NCBI RefSeq assembly: GCF_004795105.1
Contig: NZ_SSBL01000046.1
Coordinates: forward strand, 1-36,323
From: Streptomyces sp. A0642
Lineage (GTDB): Bacteria > Actinomycetota > Actinomycetes > Streptomycetales > Streptomycetaceae
DNA length: 36,323 bases
Direction of reading: 5' to 3'
Of the stretch, positions 23,483 to 31,419 are shown piece after piece. Both the position numbers and the translations under genes were made by a program. How positions within the stretch are numbered: position 1 is the first letter of the stretch; each line of letters begins with the position of its first letter. Under the pieces are notes generated by a model. It made no database searches. It was not told the DNA's origin and saw nothing but the letters and a program-made list of their open reading frames with translations.

Positions 23483-23719
23483 ATGGCGAAGCCGCCTGTG
23501 CGCAAGCCTAAGAAGAAGGTCTGCGCGTTCTGCAAGGACAAGACCCAGTACGTGGACTACAAGGACACGAACATGCTGCGGAAGTTCATTTCCGACCGCG
23601 GCAAGATCCGTGCCCGCCGCGTCACCGGCAACTGCACGCAGCATCAGCGTGACGTCGCCACGGCAGTCAAGAACAGCCGTGAGATGGCGCTGCTGCCCTA
23701 CACGTCCACCGCGCGATAA
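23483..23719 (+). CDS. rpsR: 30S ribosomal protein S18, zinc-binding (C+) form
   Basis: The 78-residue protein binds next to S6 on the 30S platform. It carries CAFC (Cys14, Cys17) and CTQH (Cys51, His54), the zinc ligands of the C+ type. Streptomyces usually also encodes a zinc-free paralogue elsewhere under Zur control, so this copy should be the one used when zinc is plentiful. CAGGAG ribosome binding site before the ATG. Confidence 0.97.
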   Translation: MAKPPVRKPKKKVCAFCKDKTQYVDYKDTNMLRKFISDRGKIRARRVTGNCTQHQRDVATAVKNSREMALLPYTSTAR

Positions 23720-23737
23720 GGGAAGGGTGACCGAATC

Positions 23738-24184
23738 ATGAAGATCATCCTCACCCACGAGGTCTCCGGCCTCGGTGCTGCGGGCGACGTTGTAGACGTC
23801 AAGGACGGGTACGCCCGTAACTACCTGGTTCCGCGTGGCTTTGCCATTCGCTGGACCAAGGGTGGCGAGAAGGACGTGGCGCAGATCCGCCGCGCCCGCA
23901 AGATCCACGAGATCGCCACGATCGAGCAGGCCAACGAGATCAAGTCCAAGCTCGAGGCCGTGAAGGTCCGTCTGGCCGTTCGCTCCGGCGACGCCGGCCG
24001 TCTCTTCGGCTCCGTCACCCCGGCCGACATCGCTTCGGCGATCAAGGCCGCCGGTGGTCCGGATGTCGACAAGCGTCGCGTCGAGCTCGGCTCGCCGATC
24101 AAGACGCTCGGCGGACACCAGGTGTCCGTGCGTCTGCACCCCGAGGTCGCTGCGAAGCTCGGCGTCGAGGTTGTTGCTGCCTGA
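23738..24184 (+). CDS. rplI: 50S ribosomal protein L9
   Basis: A 148-residue large-subunit protein with an N-terminal globular domain (MKIILTHEVSGLGAAGDVVDVKDGYARNYLVPRGFA, the L9 signature), a long connecting helix and a C-terminal domain ending in LHPEVAAKLGVEVV. It closes the rpsF operon, 18 bases after rpsR, and is followed by a clear terminator. Confidence 0.98.
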   Translation: MKIILTHEVSGLGAAGDVVDVKDGYARNYLVPRGFAIRWTKGGEKDVAQIRRARKIHEIATIEQANEIKSKLEAVKVRLAVRSGDAGRLFGSVTPADIASAIKAAGGPDVDKRRVELGSPIKTLGGHQVSVRLHPEVAAKLGVEVVAA

Positions 24185-24210
24185 TCGGGCCGCACCTCAG
24201 CAGAACAGTG

Positions 24211-24240
24211 AAGGGCCGCACCTGTGGGTGCGGCCTTTCG
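24211..24240 (+). terminator. Terminator of the rpsF-ssb-rpsR-rplI operon
   Basis: GGCCGCACC pairs with GGTGCGGCC around TGTG, extended by A-T and G-T pairs at the base and followed by TTTC. It lies 27 bases after rplI and, being symmetric, may also stop leftward transcripts from the MATE gene. A second copy of the left arm (GGGCCGCACC) lies just upstream at 24187-24196 and could form a competing pairing. Confidence 0.8.
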
Positions 24241-24266
24241 CCGTTGCCGGGCTGGGCTGTCTCTTC

Positions 24267-24282
24267 TGTTTCACGTGAAACG
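24267..24282. other. parS: parS site
   Basis: TGTTTCACGTGAAACG has the intact 14-bp core and differs from the 16-bp consensus only in the last base. It lies in the convergent gap between rplI and the MATE gene, nine bases before a variant copy. Confidence 0.9.
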
Positions 24283-24290
24283 AGCCAGGG

Positions 24291-24306
24291 TGTTTCACAT
24301 GAAACG
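24291..24306. other. parS: Variant parS-like site
   Basis: TGTTTCACATGAAACG matches the parS core except that the central CG is CA, which breaks the central symmetry. It is 24 bp from the intact site at 24267, about two and a half helical turns. ParB affinity may be reduced. Confidence 0.6.
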
Positions 24307-24321
24307 GGGCCGGGTGGTGTC

Positions 24322-25659
24322 TCAGCGGGTGGCGCCGGTGACCATCCAGGTACCGGAACGGGCACGGAGCCAGAGCGTTGCCATTCGGACGAGCATCATG
24401 AGCGCCATCGCCCACCAGAGCGCGGTCAGACCGCCTCCCAGGACGGGGACCAGCAGAGCCGCTGGGGCGAAGACGGCCAGGGTGATCAGCATGGCCCAGG
24501 CCAGGTAGGTACCGTCTCCGGCGCCCATCAGAACTCCGTCCAGAATGAAGACGACTCCGGCGATCGGCTGGGTGAGCGCCACCACCATGAGGGCCGGGAG
24601 CAGGGTGTCCTGCACGGACCGGTCGCTGGTGAAGAGCGGCACGAACAGAGGACGCGCGAGCACGATCAGGGCCCCGAGGACCACGCCGGAGACGACCCCC
24701 CACTGCACCATGCGGTGGCAGGCTTCGCGGGCGCCTCTGGTGTCCCCCGCCCCCAGGTAGCGTCCGATGATGGCCTGTCCTGCGATGGCGATGGCGTCCA
24801 GCGCGAAGGCCATCAGACTCCACAGGGAGAGAATGATCTGGTGTGCGGCGATGTCGGTGTCGCCCAGCCGGGCGGCGACGGCCGTGGCGATGAGCAGGAC
24901 GGCGCGGAGGGACAGGGTACGGACCAGAAGGGGCACGCCTGCCCGTGCGCTGGCCCTGATGCCGGCGGCGTCCGGGCGCAGAGAGGCCCCATGGCGCCGG
25001 GCACCGCGGACGACGACCACGAGATAGGCGACCGCCATCCCGATCTGAGCGAGCACCGTGCCCCAGGCCGATCCCGCGATGCCCCAACCGGCGCCGTAGA
25101 CGAGACCTGCGTTGAGGGCTCCGTTGGCGGCGAATCCGCCGATGGCGACGTAGAGCGGGGTGCGGGTGTTCTGGAGGCCGCGGAGCACGCCGGTCGCGGC
25201 CATCACCACGAGCATCGCGGGGATGCCGAGGCTGGAGATCCGGAGATAGGTGGTCGCGTAGGGGGCCGCGGTGTCGGAGGCGCCGAACGCCTCGACAATC
25301 CAGGGCGCCAGGGGAAGGGCTAGGGCGATGACAGCGAGACCGAGCAGGATCGCCAGCCAGATGCCGTCCATTCCCTGGCGGATCGCGGAGGGCAGATCGC
25401 CCGCGCCGACCCGTCGAGCGACAGCTGCGGTGGTGGCGTAGGCGAGAAAGACGAAGATGCTCACCGCGGTCGTCAGCAAGGCGGCGGCCACGGCCAGACC
25501 GGCCAGCTGCGGAGTGCCGAGGTGGCCGACGATGGCGCTGTCGACCATCACGAAAAGGGGCTCGGCCACGAGGGCGCCGAAGGCGGGGACGGCGAGCGCG
25601 ATGATCTCGCGGTCGTGCCGCCTGCGACGAGACGACGGGGTCGCCGGTGCCTGAGTCAT
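24322..25659 (-). CDS. MATE family efflux transporter
   Basis: A 445-residue multidrug and toxin extrusion family permease (MOP superfamily, the same fold group as MurJ) with about twelve hydrophobic segments. IIALAVPAFGALVAEPLFVMVDSAIVGHLG is the typical first-helix MATE signature, and the mirrored second half begins near the segment LRAVLLIATAVAARLGDTDIAAHQI. It resembles the DinF-like branch. Substrate unknown; such proteins exchange cations for H+ or Na+. ATG 25659 has no ribosome binding site but follows a good -10 hexamer by seven bases, so the message is probably leaderless. Confidence 0.92.
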   Translation of the reverse strand: MTQAPATPSSRRRRHDREIIALAVPAFGALVAEPLFVMVDSAIVGHLGTPQLAGLAVAAALLTTAVSIFVFLAYATTAAVARRVGAGDLPSAIRQGMDGIWLAILLGLAVIALALPLAPWIVEAFGASDTAAPYATTYLRISSLGIPAMLVVMAATGVLRGLQNTRTPLYVAIGGFAANGALNAGLVYGAGWGIAGSAWGTVLAQIGMAVAYLVVVVRGARRHGASLRPDAAGIRASARAGVPLLVRTLSLRAVLLIATAVAARLGDTDIAAHQIILSLWSLMAFALDAIAIAGQAIIGRYLGAGDTRGAREACHRMVQWGVVSGVVLGALIVLARPLFVPLFTSDRSVQDTLLPALMVVALTQPIAGVVFILDGVLMGAGDGTYLAWAMLITLAVFAPAALLVPVLGGGLTALWWAMALMMLVRMATLWLRARSGTWMVTGATR

Positions 25660-25666
25660 GGGAGCC

Positions 25667-25696
25667 AATCTAATCTTCCACAGGTAATGGATGCAA
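25667..25696 (-). promoter_or_regulatory. Leaderless promoter of the MATE gene
   Basis: On the minus strand TTGCAT (25696-25691) is followed after 18 bases by TAGATT (25672-25667), a strong match to the Streptomyces housekeeping promoter. Only seven bases separate the -10 from the ATG, so transcription should start at or next to the A of the start codon. Confidence 0.7.
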
Positions 25697-25847
25697 GACC
25701 TAATCAGTCCTTACATATGTCGCGGAGTGACGTTCTGGCATGTGCCCGTTGCCGGGATCTTGTGCCGACTCGGAAACTTTTTCTCCCCCACAGCCCGTGG
25801 ACGGCGAATGCCCAGGTCAGCCCGCTGGTGGCAGCGTCGCTATGAGT

Positions 25848-25936
25848 TTGTCCACAGTGCTGTCCCCCGGTCCGTGCACAGGTTCTGCGGGGTTCTCCAC
25901 AGCATCTGGTCCGTCGTCCACATGCCCTGTGGATAA
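25848..25936. promoter_or_regulatory. Cluster of four DnaA boxes upstream of dnaB
   Basis: Four 9-mers fit the Streptomyces DnaA-box pattern YYvTCCACA: TTGTCCACA (25848-25856), TTCTCCACA (25893-25901), TCGTCCACA (25914-25922), and TTATCCACA on the minus strand (25936-25928). The first is the strong Streptomyces box and the last is the E. coli consensus. They fill most of the 459-base gap between the MATE gene and dnaB that is not otherwise explained, and end six bases before the predicted dnaB -35. DnaA may regulate dnaB here, or the cluster may titrate DnaA near oriC. Confidence 0.75.
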
Positions 25937-25941
25937 CCGGA

Positions 25942-25970
25942 TTGGCTGACGGTGCCGGGCCGCCTACCGT
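25942..25970 (+). promoter_or_regulatory. Possible dnaB promoter
   Basis: TTGGCT (25942-25947) and TACCGT (25965-25970) are 17 bases apart. Transcription would start near 25977, giving a leader of about 140 bases. The -35 is only a partial match. The nearest DnaA box lies immediately upstream. Confidence 0.4.
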
Positions 25971-26118
25971 GGTCCGGCGCACCCACCTCGTTTCGGTCCT
26001 GGAACCCCGCAGAACCGACACACCCGGAACCGGAGTCGGGCGTCTTGTTTGTCGGTGCCGTGCCGTAAGAAAGAGAAGCACGGCTAGGTCCGCGGAGCGG
26101 ACGGGAGGAGGTGGCCGG

Positions 26119-27597
26119 ATGAGCATTTCCGAGCCTTTGGACGACCCCTGGGCCGACACCGGTCCCAGCGATCGTCTGCCTGTTTCCCGCCAGCGCCGGG
26201 GTGAGAGCCGGGACCGCGGTGAAGAGCACGAGCGAGGCCGCGAGAGCGGCGGCTGGGAGGGCGGTTCCCCCGGGTTCGAGCGGGTACCGCCCCAAGACCT
26301 CGACGCGGAACAGTCCGTCCTCGGCGGCATGCTCCTGTCGAAGGACGCTATTGCGGACGTCGTGGAGATCATCAAGGGCCACGACTTCTACCGCCCCGCA
26401 CACGAGACCGTCTTTCAGGCGATCCTCGACCTCTACGCGAAGGGCGAGCCGGCCGACCCCATCACGGTGGCGGCCGAACTGGTCAAGCGCGGCGAGATCA
26501 CCAAGGTGGGTGGAGCTCCGTATCTGCACACCCTGGTCCAGTCGGTGCCGACCGCGGCCAACGCCTCGTACTACGCCGAGATCGTTCACGAGCGCGCCGT
26601 CCTGCGGCGGCTCGTCGAAGCCGGCACGAAGATCACGCAGATGGGATACGCGGCCGACGGCGACGTCGACGACATCGTCAACTCCGCCCAGGCGGAGATC
26701 TACGCCGTCACCGAGCAGCGCACCAGTGAGGACTACCTGCCGCTCGGCGACATCATGGAGGGCGCGCTCGACGAGATCGAGGCGATCGGTTCACGCAGCG
26801 GTGAGATGACGGGTGTGCCGACCGGCTTCACCGACCTCGACGCCCTGACGAACGGCCTGCACCCGGGCCAGATGATCGTCATCGCGGCCCGCCCGGCCAT
26901 GGGTAAGTCGACGCTCGCTCTGGACTTCGCCCGGGCCTGCTCGATCAAGAGCAACCTGCCCAGTGTGATCTTCTCCCTCGAAATGGGGCGGAACGAGATC
27001 GCGATGCGTCTGCTGTCCGCCGAGGCGAGGGTGGCGCTCCACCACATGCGCTCGGGCACCATGACGGACGAGGACTGGACGCGGCTGGCTCGCCGGATGC
27101 CCGATGTCTCGGCGGCTCCCCTCTACATCGACGACTCCCCGAACCTCTCCATGATGGAGATCCGGGCCAAGTGCCGTCGCCTGAAGCAGCGCAACGACCT
27201 CAAGCTGGTGGTCATCGACTATCTCCAGCTGATGCAGTCCGGCGGTTCGAAGCGTGCCGAGAGCCGCCAGCAGGAGGTGTCGGACATGTCGCGAAACCTC
27301 AAGCTGCTGGCCAAGGAACTCCAGCTGCCGGTCATCGCGCTCTCCCAGCTGAACCGTGGTCCTGAGCAGCGCACGGACAAGAAGCCGATGGTCTCCGACC
27401 TCCGTGAGTCCGGATCGATCGAGCAGGACGCCGACATGGTGATCCTGCTGCACCGCGAGGACGCGTACGAGAAGGAGTCGCCGCGGGCGGGCGAGGCGGA
27501 CCTGATCGTGGCCAAGCACCGTAACGGTCCGACGGCGACGATCACCGTCGCCTTCCAGGGGCACTACTCACGCTTCGTGGACATGGCGCAGACCTGA
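26119..27597 (+). CDS. dnaB: Replicative DNA helicase DnaB
   Basis: The hexameric helicase that unwinds DNA at the replication fork. The 492-residue protein has a disordered charged N-terminal extension (about 1-52), then the DnaB N-terminal domain beginning PPQDLDAEQSVLGGML. The RecA-like C-terminal ATPase has Walker A ARPAMGKST (Lys263), Walker B LVVIDYLQLM (Asp367), the sensor region PVIALSQLNRG, and the arginine-finger region near DLRESGSIEQDADMV. There is no intein. ATG 26119 with GGAGG is chosen over a longer frame. The gene lies in the direction of fork movement if oriC is to the left. Confidence 0.97.
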   Translation: MSISEPLDDPWADTGPSDRLPVSRQRRGESRDRGEEHERGRESGGWEGGSPGFERVPPQDLDAEQSVLGGMLLSKDAIADVVEIIKGHDFYRPAHETVFQAILDLYAKGEPADPITVAAELVKRGEITKVGGAPYLHTLVQSVPTAANASYYAEIVHERAVLRRLVEAGTKITQMGYAADGDVDDIVNSAQAEIYAVTEQRTSEDYLPLGDIMEGALDEIEAIGSRSGEMTGVPTGFTDLDALTNGLHPGQMIVIAARPAMGKSTLALDFARACSIKSNLPSVIFSLEMGRNEIAMRLLSAEARVALHHMRSGTMTDEDWTRLARRMPDVSAAPLYIDDSPNLSMMEIRAKCRRLKQRNDLKLVVIDYLQLMQSGGSKRAESRQQEVSDMSRNLKLLAKELQLPVIALSQLNRGPEQRTDKKPMVSDLRESGSIEQDADMVILLHREDAYEKESPRAGEADLIVAKHRNGPTATITVAFQGHYSRFVDMAQT

Positions 27598-27713
27598 TCA
27601 CGGTGAGGCCGGTCGCGCCGCCGGGCCGAACGGGCCGGGGGGCTCGGGGAACGGGCGTGAAGCTGTGGGGAAATGGAGTCGCCCCGGGCCGGTGGGGGAG
27701 GTAGTTGTTGACG

Positions 27714-29096
27714 ATGACTTCTCCCGCTGAACAGTTGCTCCCGAGTACGCAGCGCGCGCTGCTGCACCGCATCGCCACCGCTCAGGCCGAGGGCCGGTCC
27801 CCTTCCCTGGTCGCCGCCGTGCGGCGGCAGGGCCGGGTCGTCTGGAACGGCTCTCGCACCTGCGTCGACGGGCACGCCCCGGATTCCGACACGCAGTTCC
27901 GGATCGGATCCCTGACCAAGACGTTCACGGCGGTGCTGGTCCTGCGGTTGCGGGACGAGGGGCTGCTGGACCTGGCCGATCCCCTGGAGAAGCACCTGCC
28001 CGGTACGGGTGCGGGTGACGTCACCCTTCATCAACTGCTCGGCCACAGTGCCGGGCTCGGTGCCGAGGCGCCTGCCCCTTGGTGGGAGCGGACTCCCGGC
28101 AGTCTCCGCCCCGGACTTGCTGACGTGCTGGGCGAGCAGGGCAGGATGCATGCTCCCGGCCGTCGGCACCACTACTCCAACCCCGGCTACACGCTGCTCG
28201 GAGCGTTGATCGAGGCGGTGCGTGGAGCCTCGTGGGCCGAGGTCCTGCGCATCGAGATCCTTGAGCCCCTGGGCATGCACCGTACGAGCCCGCAGCCCCA
28301 GGCCCCGCACGCCGGAGGGTGGGCCGTCCACCCATGGGCGGACGTCATACTGCCCGAACCGGCCGAGGATCTCGGTCTGATGGCGCCGGCGGGACAGCTC
28401 TGGTCCACCACTGCCGACCTTCTCCGCTTCGCCGCATTCCTGGCCGAGGGGGACGACCGGGTGCTCGTGGCCGCGTCCGTCGCAGAGATGAGGGAGCCGG
28501 CGGCACCGCCCGAGCCGGGGGACTGGGAGGGCCACTACGGCCTGGGCCTTCAGGTGGTCCGGAGGAAGGGGCGCACACTCGTCGGTCACACCGGGTCGCT
28601 GCCCGGCTTCCTCGCCGCGCTCTGGTTCAGCGCCGAGGACGATGTGGCCGCCGTCGTGTGCGCCAACGTCACGTCCGGTGTGCCGATCGGCGAGGTGGCC
28701 GCCGAACTCGTGGACATCGTCGCCGCGTCGGAGCCCCGCATCCCGGAGCCGTGGCGCCCGCTGCCGGAGGTGGACACGGAGCTGCTGGCGCTGACCGGCC
28801 CGTGGTACTGGGGCACGCGTCCGAACGTTCTGCGGCTGGGCCCCGACCGCGGGCTGGAGGTGCGGCCCGTGAACGGCCAGGGCCGTGGCGCCCGTTTCAA
28901 CGCCCGGCCGGACGGCACCTGGATCGGCCTCGACGGCTATTACGCCGGGGAGACGCTGCGGGTCGTGCGGAACGACGACGGCAGCGTGAACCATCTGGAT
29001 CTCGGGTCGTTCGTCTTCACGCGGGAACCGTACGAGCCCGCAGCGGCCATTCCGGGGGGAGTGGACGAGGACGGCTGGCGCGGCCTGGGTGGCTGA
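27714..29096 (+). CDS. Serine hydrolase of the beta-lactamase / AmpC-esterase fold
   Basis: A 460-residue penicillin-recognising-fold protein. The catalytic triad motifs are present: SLTK (Ser66, Lys69), YSN (Tyr154) and HTG (His292), the last replacing KTG as in class C-like esterases and D-aminopeptidases. There is no signal peptide, so it probably works in the cytoplasm, more likely as an esterase or peptidase than as a secreted beta-lactamase. The last 130 residues form a separate beta-rich domain, seen in many such hydrolases. The start is uncertain: GGGGGAGG lies 12 bases before ATG 27714 and closer to two in-frame TTG codons at 27705 and 27708. A parS site follows the stop codon. Confidence 0.88.
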   Translation: MTSPAEQLLPSTQRALLHRIATAQAEGRSPSLVAAVRRQGRVVWNGSRTCVDGHAPDSDTQFRIGSLTKTFTAVLVLRLRDEGLLDLADPLEKHLPGTGAGDVTLHQLLGHSAGLGAEAPAPWWERTPGSLRPGLADVLGEQGRMHAPGRRHHYSNPGYTLLGALIEAVRGASWAEVLRIEILEPLGMHRTSPQPQAPHAGGWAVHPWADVILPEPAEDLGLMAPAGQLWSTTADLLRFAAFLAEGDDRVLVAASVAEMREPAAPPEPGDWEGHYGLGLQVVRRKGRTLVGHTGSLPGFLAALWFSAEDDVAAVVCANVTSGVPIGEVAAELVDIVAASEPRIPEPWRPLPEVDTELLALTGPWYWGTRPNVLRLGPDRGLEVRPVNGQGRGARFNARPDGTWIGLDGYYAGETLRVVRNDDGSVNHLDLGSFVFTREPYEPAAAIPGGVDEDGWRGLGG

Positions 29097-29102
29097 GCGG
29101 CC

Positions 29103-29118
29103 CGTTTCACGTGAAACG
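29103..29118. other. parS: parS site
   Basis: CGTTTCACGTGAAACG is a perfect palindrome with the intact 14-bp core; symmetry extends one base further on each side. It lies in the 36-base convergent gap between the serine hydrolase and winged-helix genes. Confidence 0.9.
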
Positions 29119-29132
29119 GACCGGCCGAGTCG

Positions 29133-30296
29133 TCAGGCCGTGAGCTCCCTTTCCAGGGGCGTGCGGAAGCGGGGTGTGATCCGTGCGTCCCCCACCCAGT
29201 CCGCCAGCCGGGACGCCTCCGCCTCGATCGCGGTGGTGGCGTCCCGGCCGACGTCCGCGAGTAGCCGCCAGACCGGTTCGCCATCGGCGCGCACAGCCCA
29301 TCCGCCCACGATCCGGCCGTTCCACCACACGGTGGGGCCGATGTTGCCGGAGCGGTCGAACAGTGCGGCCCGGTGTTCGGGCGCCAGGTGGAATCCGCGG
29401 TCGGCCCACCCCATGGCGCTCGGGTCGAGCGCGGGCAGCAAGGCGGCCCAGGGCTCTGGTGCCGGATCGGTGCCCTGGTCCTGGGGCGCGACCCAGGCCG
29501 TGGCGCCGCTGTCCAGCTCCACCTCTTCCGCCCCTGCGGTGGCCAGGGCCTTGCGGACCTGGCCGACCCCCCAGCCCGTCCACCACTTGAGGTCTTCCTC
29601 GGTCGCGGGGCCGTAGGAATGGAGCCAGCGCAGGGCCAACTCAGCCTGTGCTCGAGCGATTTCCCGTTCGGGGCGCGGCTCGGAAGCCGTCCAGCGGAAC
29701 TGGCTGGAGGTCCAGGACCCTCGTGGCCGGTCCCGGCGGATCCGCCCTTCGGCCGCCAGCACGCGGATGACCCGTGAGGCCACGCCCTGCACTGCCTCCT
29801 GCTTCTTTCCGGGGAAGATCGTGATCTTGGTGCGCAGGGCGGGTACGGCGGCGGAGAGTTCGCTGCCCGTGGCGGAACCCCGTGCGGCCAGGGCAGCGAG
29901 GACGGACTTCTCGGTTGCGGCCAGCCACTGTCCGTCCAGACCGTTGCCGTCCTCCATGAGGTGTTTGAGGAGGGTCCGGCGTTCCTTGGCGGCGACAGCG
30001 CGCGCGTTCGACGCCTCGACCCAGGGCGCCATCTCCTCCGATACGACGAAGAGGGTGTTGCGCATGGAGAGCAGTCGGACCAGGGAGACGTCTTCGTAGA
30101 GCTGCTGTTCCACGGCGGCTGCCTCCGGCACCCGTAGCCGCGCGCAGGCGGACAGGAAGACGGTGGCGGCGTCCGTGGCATGCAGAGCGACGACGGCGTC
30201 GGCCACCGCCACCGGGGACTCCGCCCGCACCGAGGGTGCCAGGAGATGGCGCCGGCCGATCCTGACACGGCGCTGCTCGTCGCTGATGCGGTGCAC
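29133..30296 (-). CDS. Winged-helix DNA-binding protein of the AlkZ/YcaQ-like (HTH_42) family
   Basis: A 387-residue protein of the tandem winged-helix family (PF06224) that includes the interstrand-crosslink glycosylases AlkZ and YcaQ. Family features are the start RRHLLAPS, LYEDVSLVRLLSMRNTLFVV, YGPATEEDLKWWTGW in the second winged helix, and LLPALDPSAMGW before the C-terminal beta domain. The region where AlkZ-type enzymes have a catalytic QxQ or QxD motif reads HATD here, so glycosylase activity is doubtful. GTG start with GGGAG. It is the last of three close leftward genes after a MarR regulator and a GNAT enzyme. Confidence 0.85.
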   Translation of the reverse strand: MHRISDEQRRVRIGRRHLLAPSVRAESPVAVADAVVALHATDAATVFLSACARLRVPEAAAVEQQLYEDVSLVRLLSMRNTLFVVSEEMAPWVEASNARAVAAKERRTLLKHLMEDGNGLDGQWLAATEKSVLAALAARGSATGSELSAAVPALRTKITIFPGKKQEAVQGVASRVIRVLAAEGRIRRDRPRGSWTSSQFRWTASEPRPEREIARAQAELALRWLHSYGPATEEDLKWWTGWGVGQVRKALATAGAEEVELDSGATAWVAPQDQGTDPAPEPWAALLPALDPSAMGWADRGFHLAPEHRAALFDRSGNIGPTVWWNGRIVGGWAVRADGEPVWRLLADVGRDATTAIEAEASRLADWVGDARITPRFRTPLERELTA

Positions 30297-30326
30297 GGTC
30301 GCTCCCTTGGACGCCGGGTGTTGCGG

Positions 30327-30779
30327 TCAGAGGGCGAGCTTGAAGCCCACGTGGCTGGCCACGAAGCCGAGCCGTTCGTAGAAGCGATGCGCGTCGGTCC
30401 GGGTGGCGTCGGACGTCAGCTGGACCAACTGGCATCCCTGCCGCCGTGATTCATCCACGGCCCACTGGATCAGCTGGGTGCCGAGTCCACTGCCGCGCTC
30501 GTCCGCGTGGACGCGGACGCCCTCGATCACCGACCGGGTCGAGCCTCGCCTGGAGAGGCCGGGGATCACGGTCAGCTGGAGCGTGCCGACCACGCGGTCC
30601 GCGCGTACGGCCACCATCACATGCTGATGGGGGTCGTCGGAAAGTCGCCGCAACGCCGCGAGGTAGGGGGCGAGATCGTCCGGCGACTCGCGTCGCGCGC
30701 CCAGCGGGTCGTCGGCGAGCATGGCCACGATCTCGGCGAGATCACCGACGGCTGCAGGACGGATTTCCAGATCGCTCAT
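30327..30779 (-). CDS. GNAT family N-acetyltransferase
   Basis: A single-domain acetyl-CoA-dependent acetyltransferase of 150 residues. GVRVHADERGSGLGTQLIQWAV contains the acetyl-CoA pyrophosphate-binding signature (R-G-S-G-L-G). The C-terminal TDAHRFYERLGFVASHVGFKLAL is the usual last-strand region. Substrate unknown; the small size and similarity to toxin or antibiotic-modifying members suggest a small amine. It lies 39 bases after the MarR gene and 30 before the winged-helix gene on the same strand. Confidence 0.92.
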   Translation of the reverse strand: MSDLEIRPAAVGDLAEIVAMLADDPLGARRESPDDLAPYLAALRRLSDDPHQHVMVAVRADRVVGTLQLTVIPGLSRRGSTRSVIEGVRVHADERGSGLGTQLIQWAVDESRRQGCQLVQLTSDATRTDAHRFYERLGFVASHVGFKLAL

Positions 30780-30818
30780 GATCGGCAGCCTACGCCGCGG
30801 GCCCCCGGCCCGGGAGCG

Positions 30819-31277
30819 CTATGCGGGAACCTTCAGCTCCTCGACCGCACGGACGAGGGGGGCCAGCTCGGGGTTTCTGGCCGCCTCGTCCAGCGCTGCC
30901 CGCAGAGCGGTGTCGTTGGTGGGCCTGGCCTCCGAGAGCAGGGTCAGGCCGGCCTCGGTGACATCGGTGTAGATGCCCCGGCGGTCGGTGTCGCAGAGGT
31001 ACCGGGTCAGCAGCCCTCGGTCTTCGAGGCGGGTGACCAGGCGTGTGGTGGCGCTCTGGCTGAGGACGACGGCGTCGGCCACCTGCTTCATCTGAAGGTG
31101 CCCGCCGGGTCCGTTGTGCTGCCGGCTCAACACGTCCAGCAGGGAGTACTCCCGCACGCTGAGGCCGTGCCCGCTCTGCAGGGCCCGTTCGATGCGGGCC
31201 TCGATCTTTCCGTGGAGCAGGGAGAGCGCGCACCAGCCCTGGGAAAGAGCGGTCAGTGCCGGATCCGTCGCTGTCAT
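30819..31277 (-). CDS. MarR family transcriptional regulator
   Basis: A 152-residue dimeric winged-helix regulator. The DNA-binding part includes LSVREYSLLDVLSR, MKQVADAVVLSQSATTRLVTRLEDRGLLTR (helix-turn-helix) and the wing CDTDRRGIYTDVTEAG with the conserved DxR. ATG 31277 with GGAGGAG is chosen over a longer frame. It is divergent from an MFS transporter gene across a 142-base gap holding two TGCAATTAA repeats, the classic layout in which a MarR protein represses an exporter and itself until a ligand binds. Confidence 0.92.
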   Translation of the reverse strand: MTATDPALTALSQGWCALSLLHGKIEARIERALQSGHGLSVREYSLLDVLSRQHNGPGGHLQMKQVADAVVLSQSATTRLVTRLEDRGLLTRYLCDTDRRGIYTDVTEAGLTLLSEARPTNDTALRAALDEAARNPELAPLVRAVEELKVPA

Positions 31278-31343
31278 GGGTCTCTCTCCTCCGTGCCGGA
31301 GCTGCTTGAGCCCAGGATAGGCGACGGACGCAATAGCCCGCGC

Positions 31344-31373
31344 TTGCAATTAACCCGCGTGTGCAATTAATGT
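31344..31373 (+). promoter_or_regulatory. MFS promoter with two TGCAATTAA repeats, candidate MarR operator
   Basis: TTGCAA (31344-31349) and TAATGT (31368-31373), 18 bases apart, make a good promoter for the rightward MFS gene. The direct repeat TGCAATTAA occurs at 31345-31353 and 31362-31370, a 17-bp period that covers the -35 and runs into the -10. This AT-rich repeat stands out in GC-rich DNA and is a likely MarR binding site. Confidence 0.6.
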
Positions 31374-31419
31374 GGACGCTCGTAAGGCGCAGACGCAATC
31401 TTCAGGGAAGGTGAAACCC

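Noticed and set aside
25848..25936. The chromosomal origin oriC.
   Set aside because: Only four boxes, no dnaA-dnaN flank and no long box array as in the Streptomyces origin; it is better seen as a secondary cluster.
27598..27704. A dnaB terminator.
   Set aside because: The gap is GC-rich, but the best pairings are four to five bases; nothing convincing was seen.
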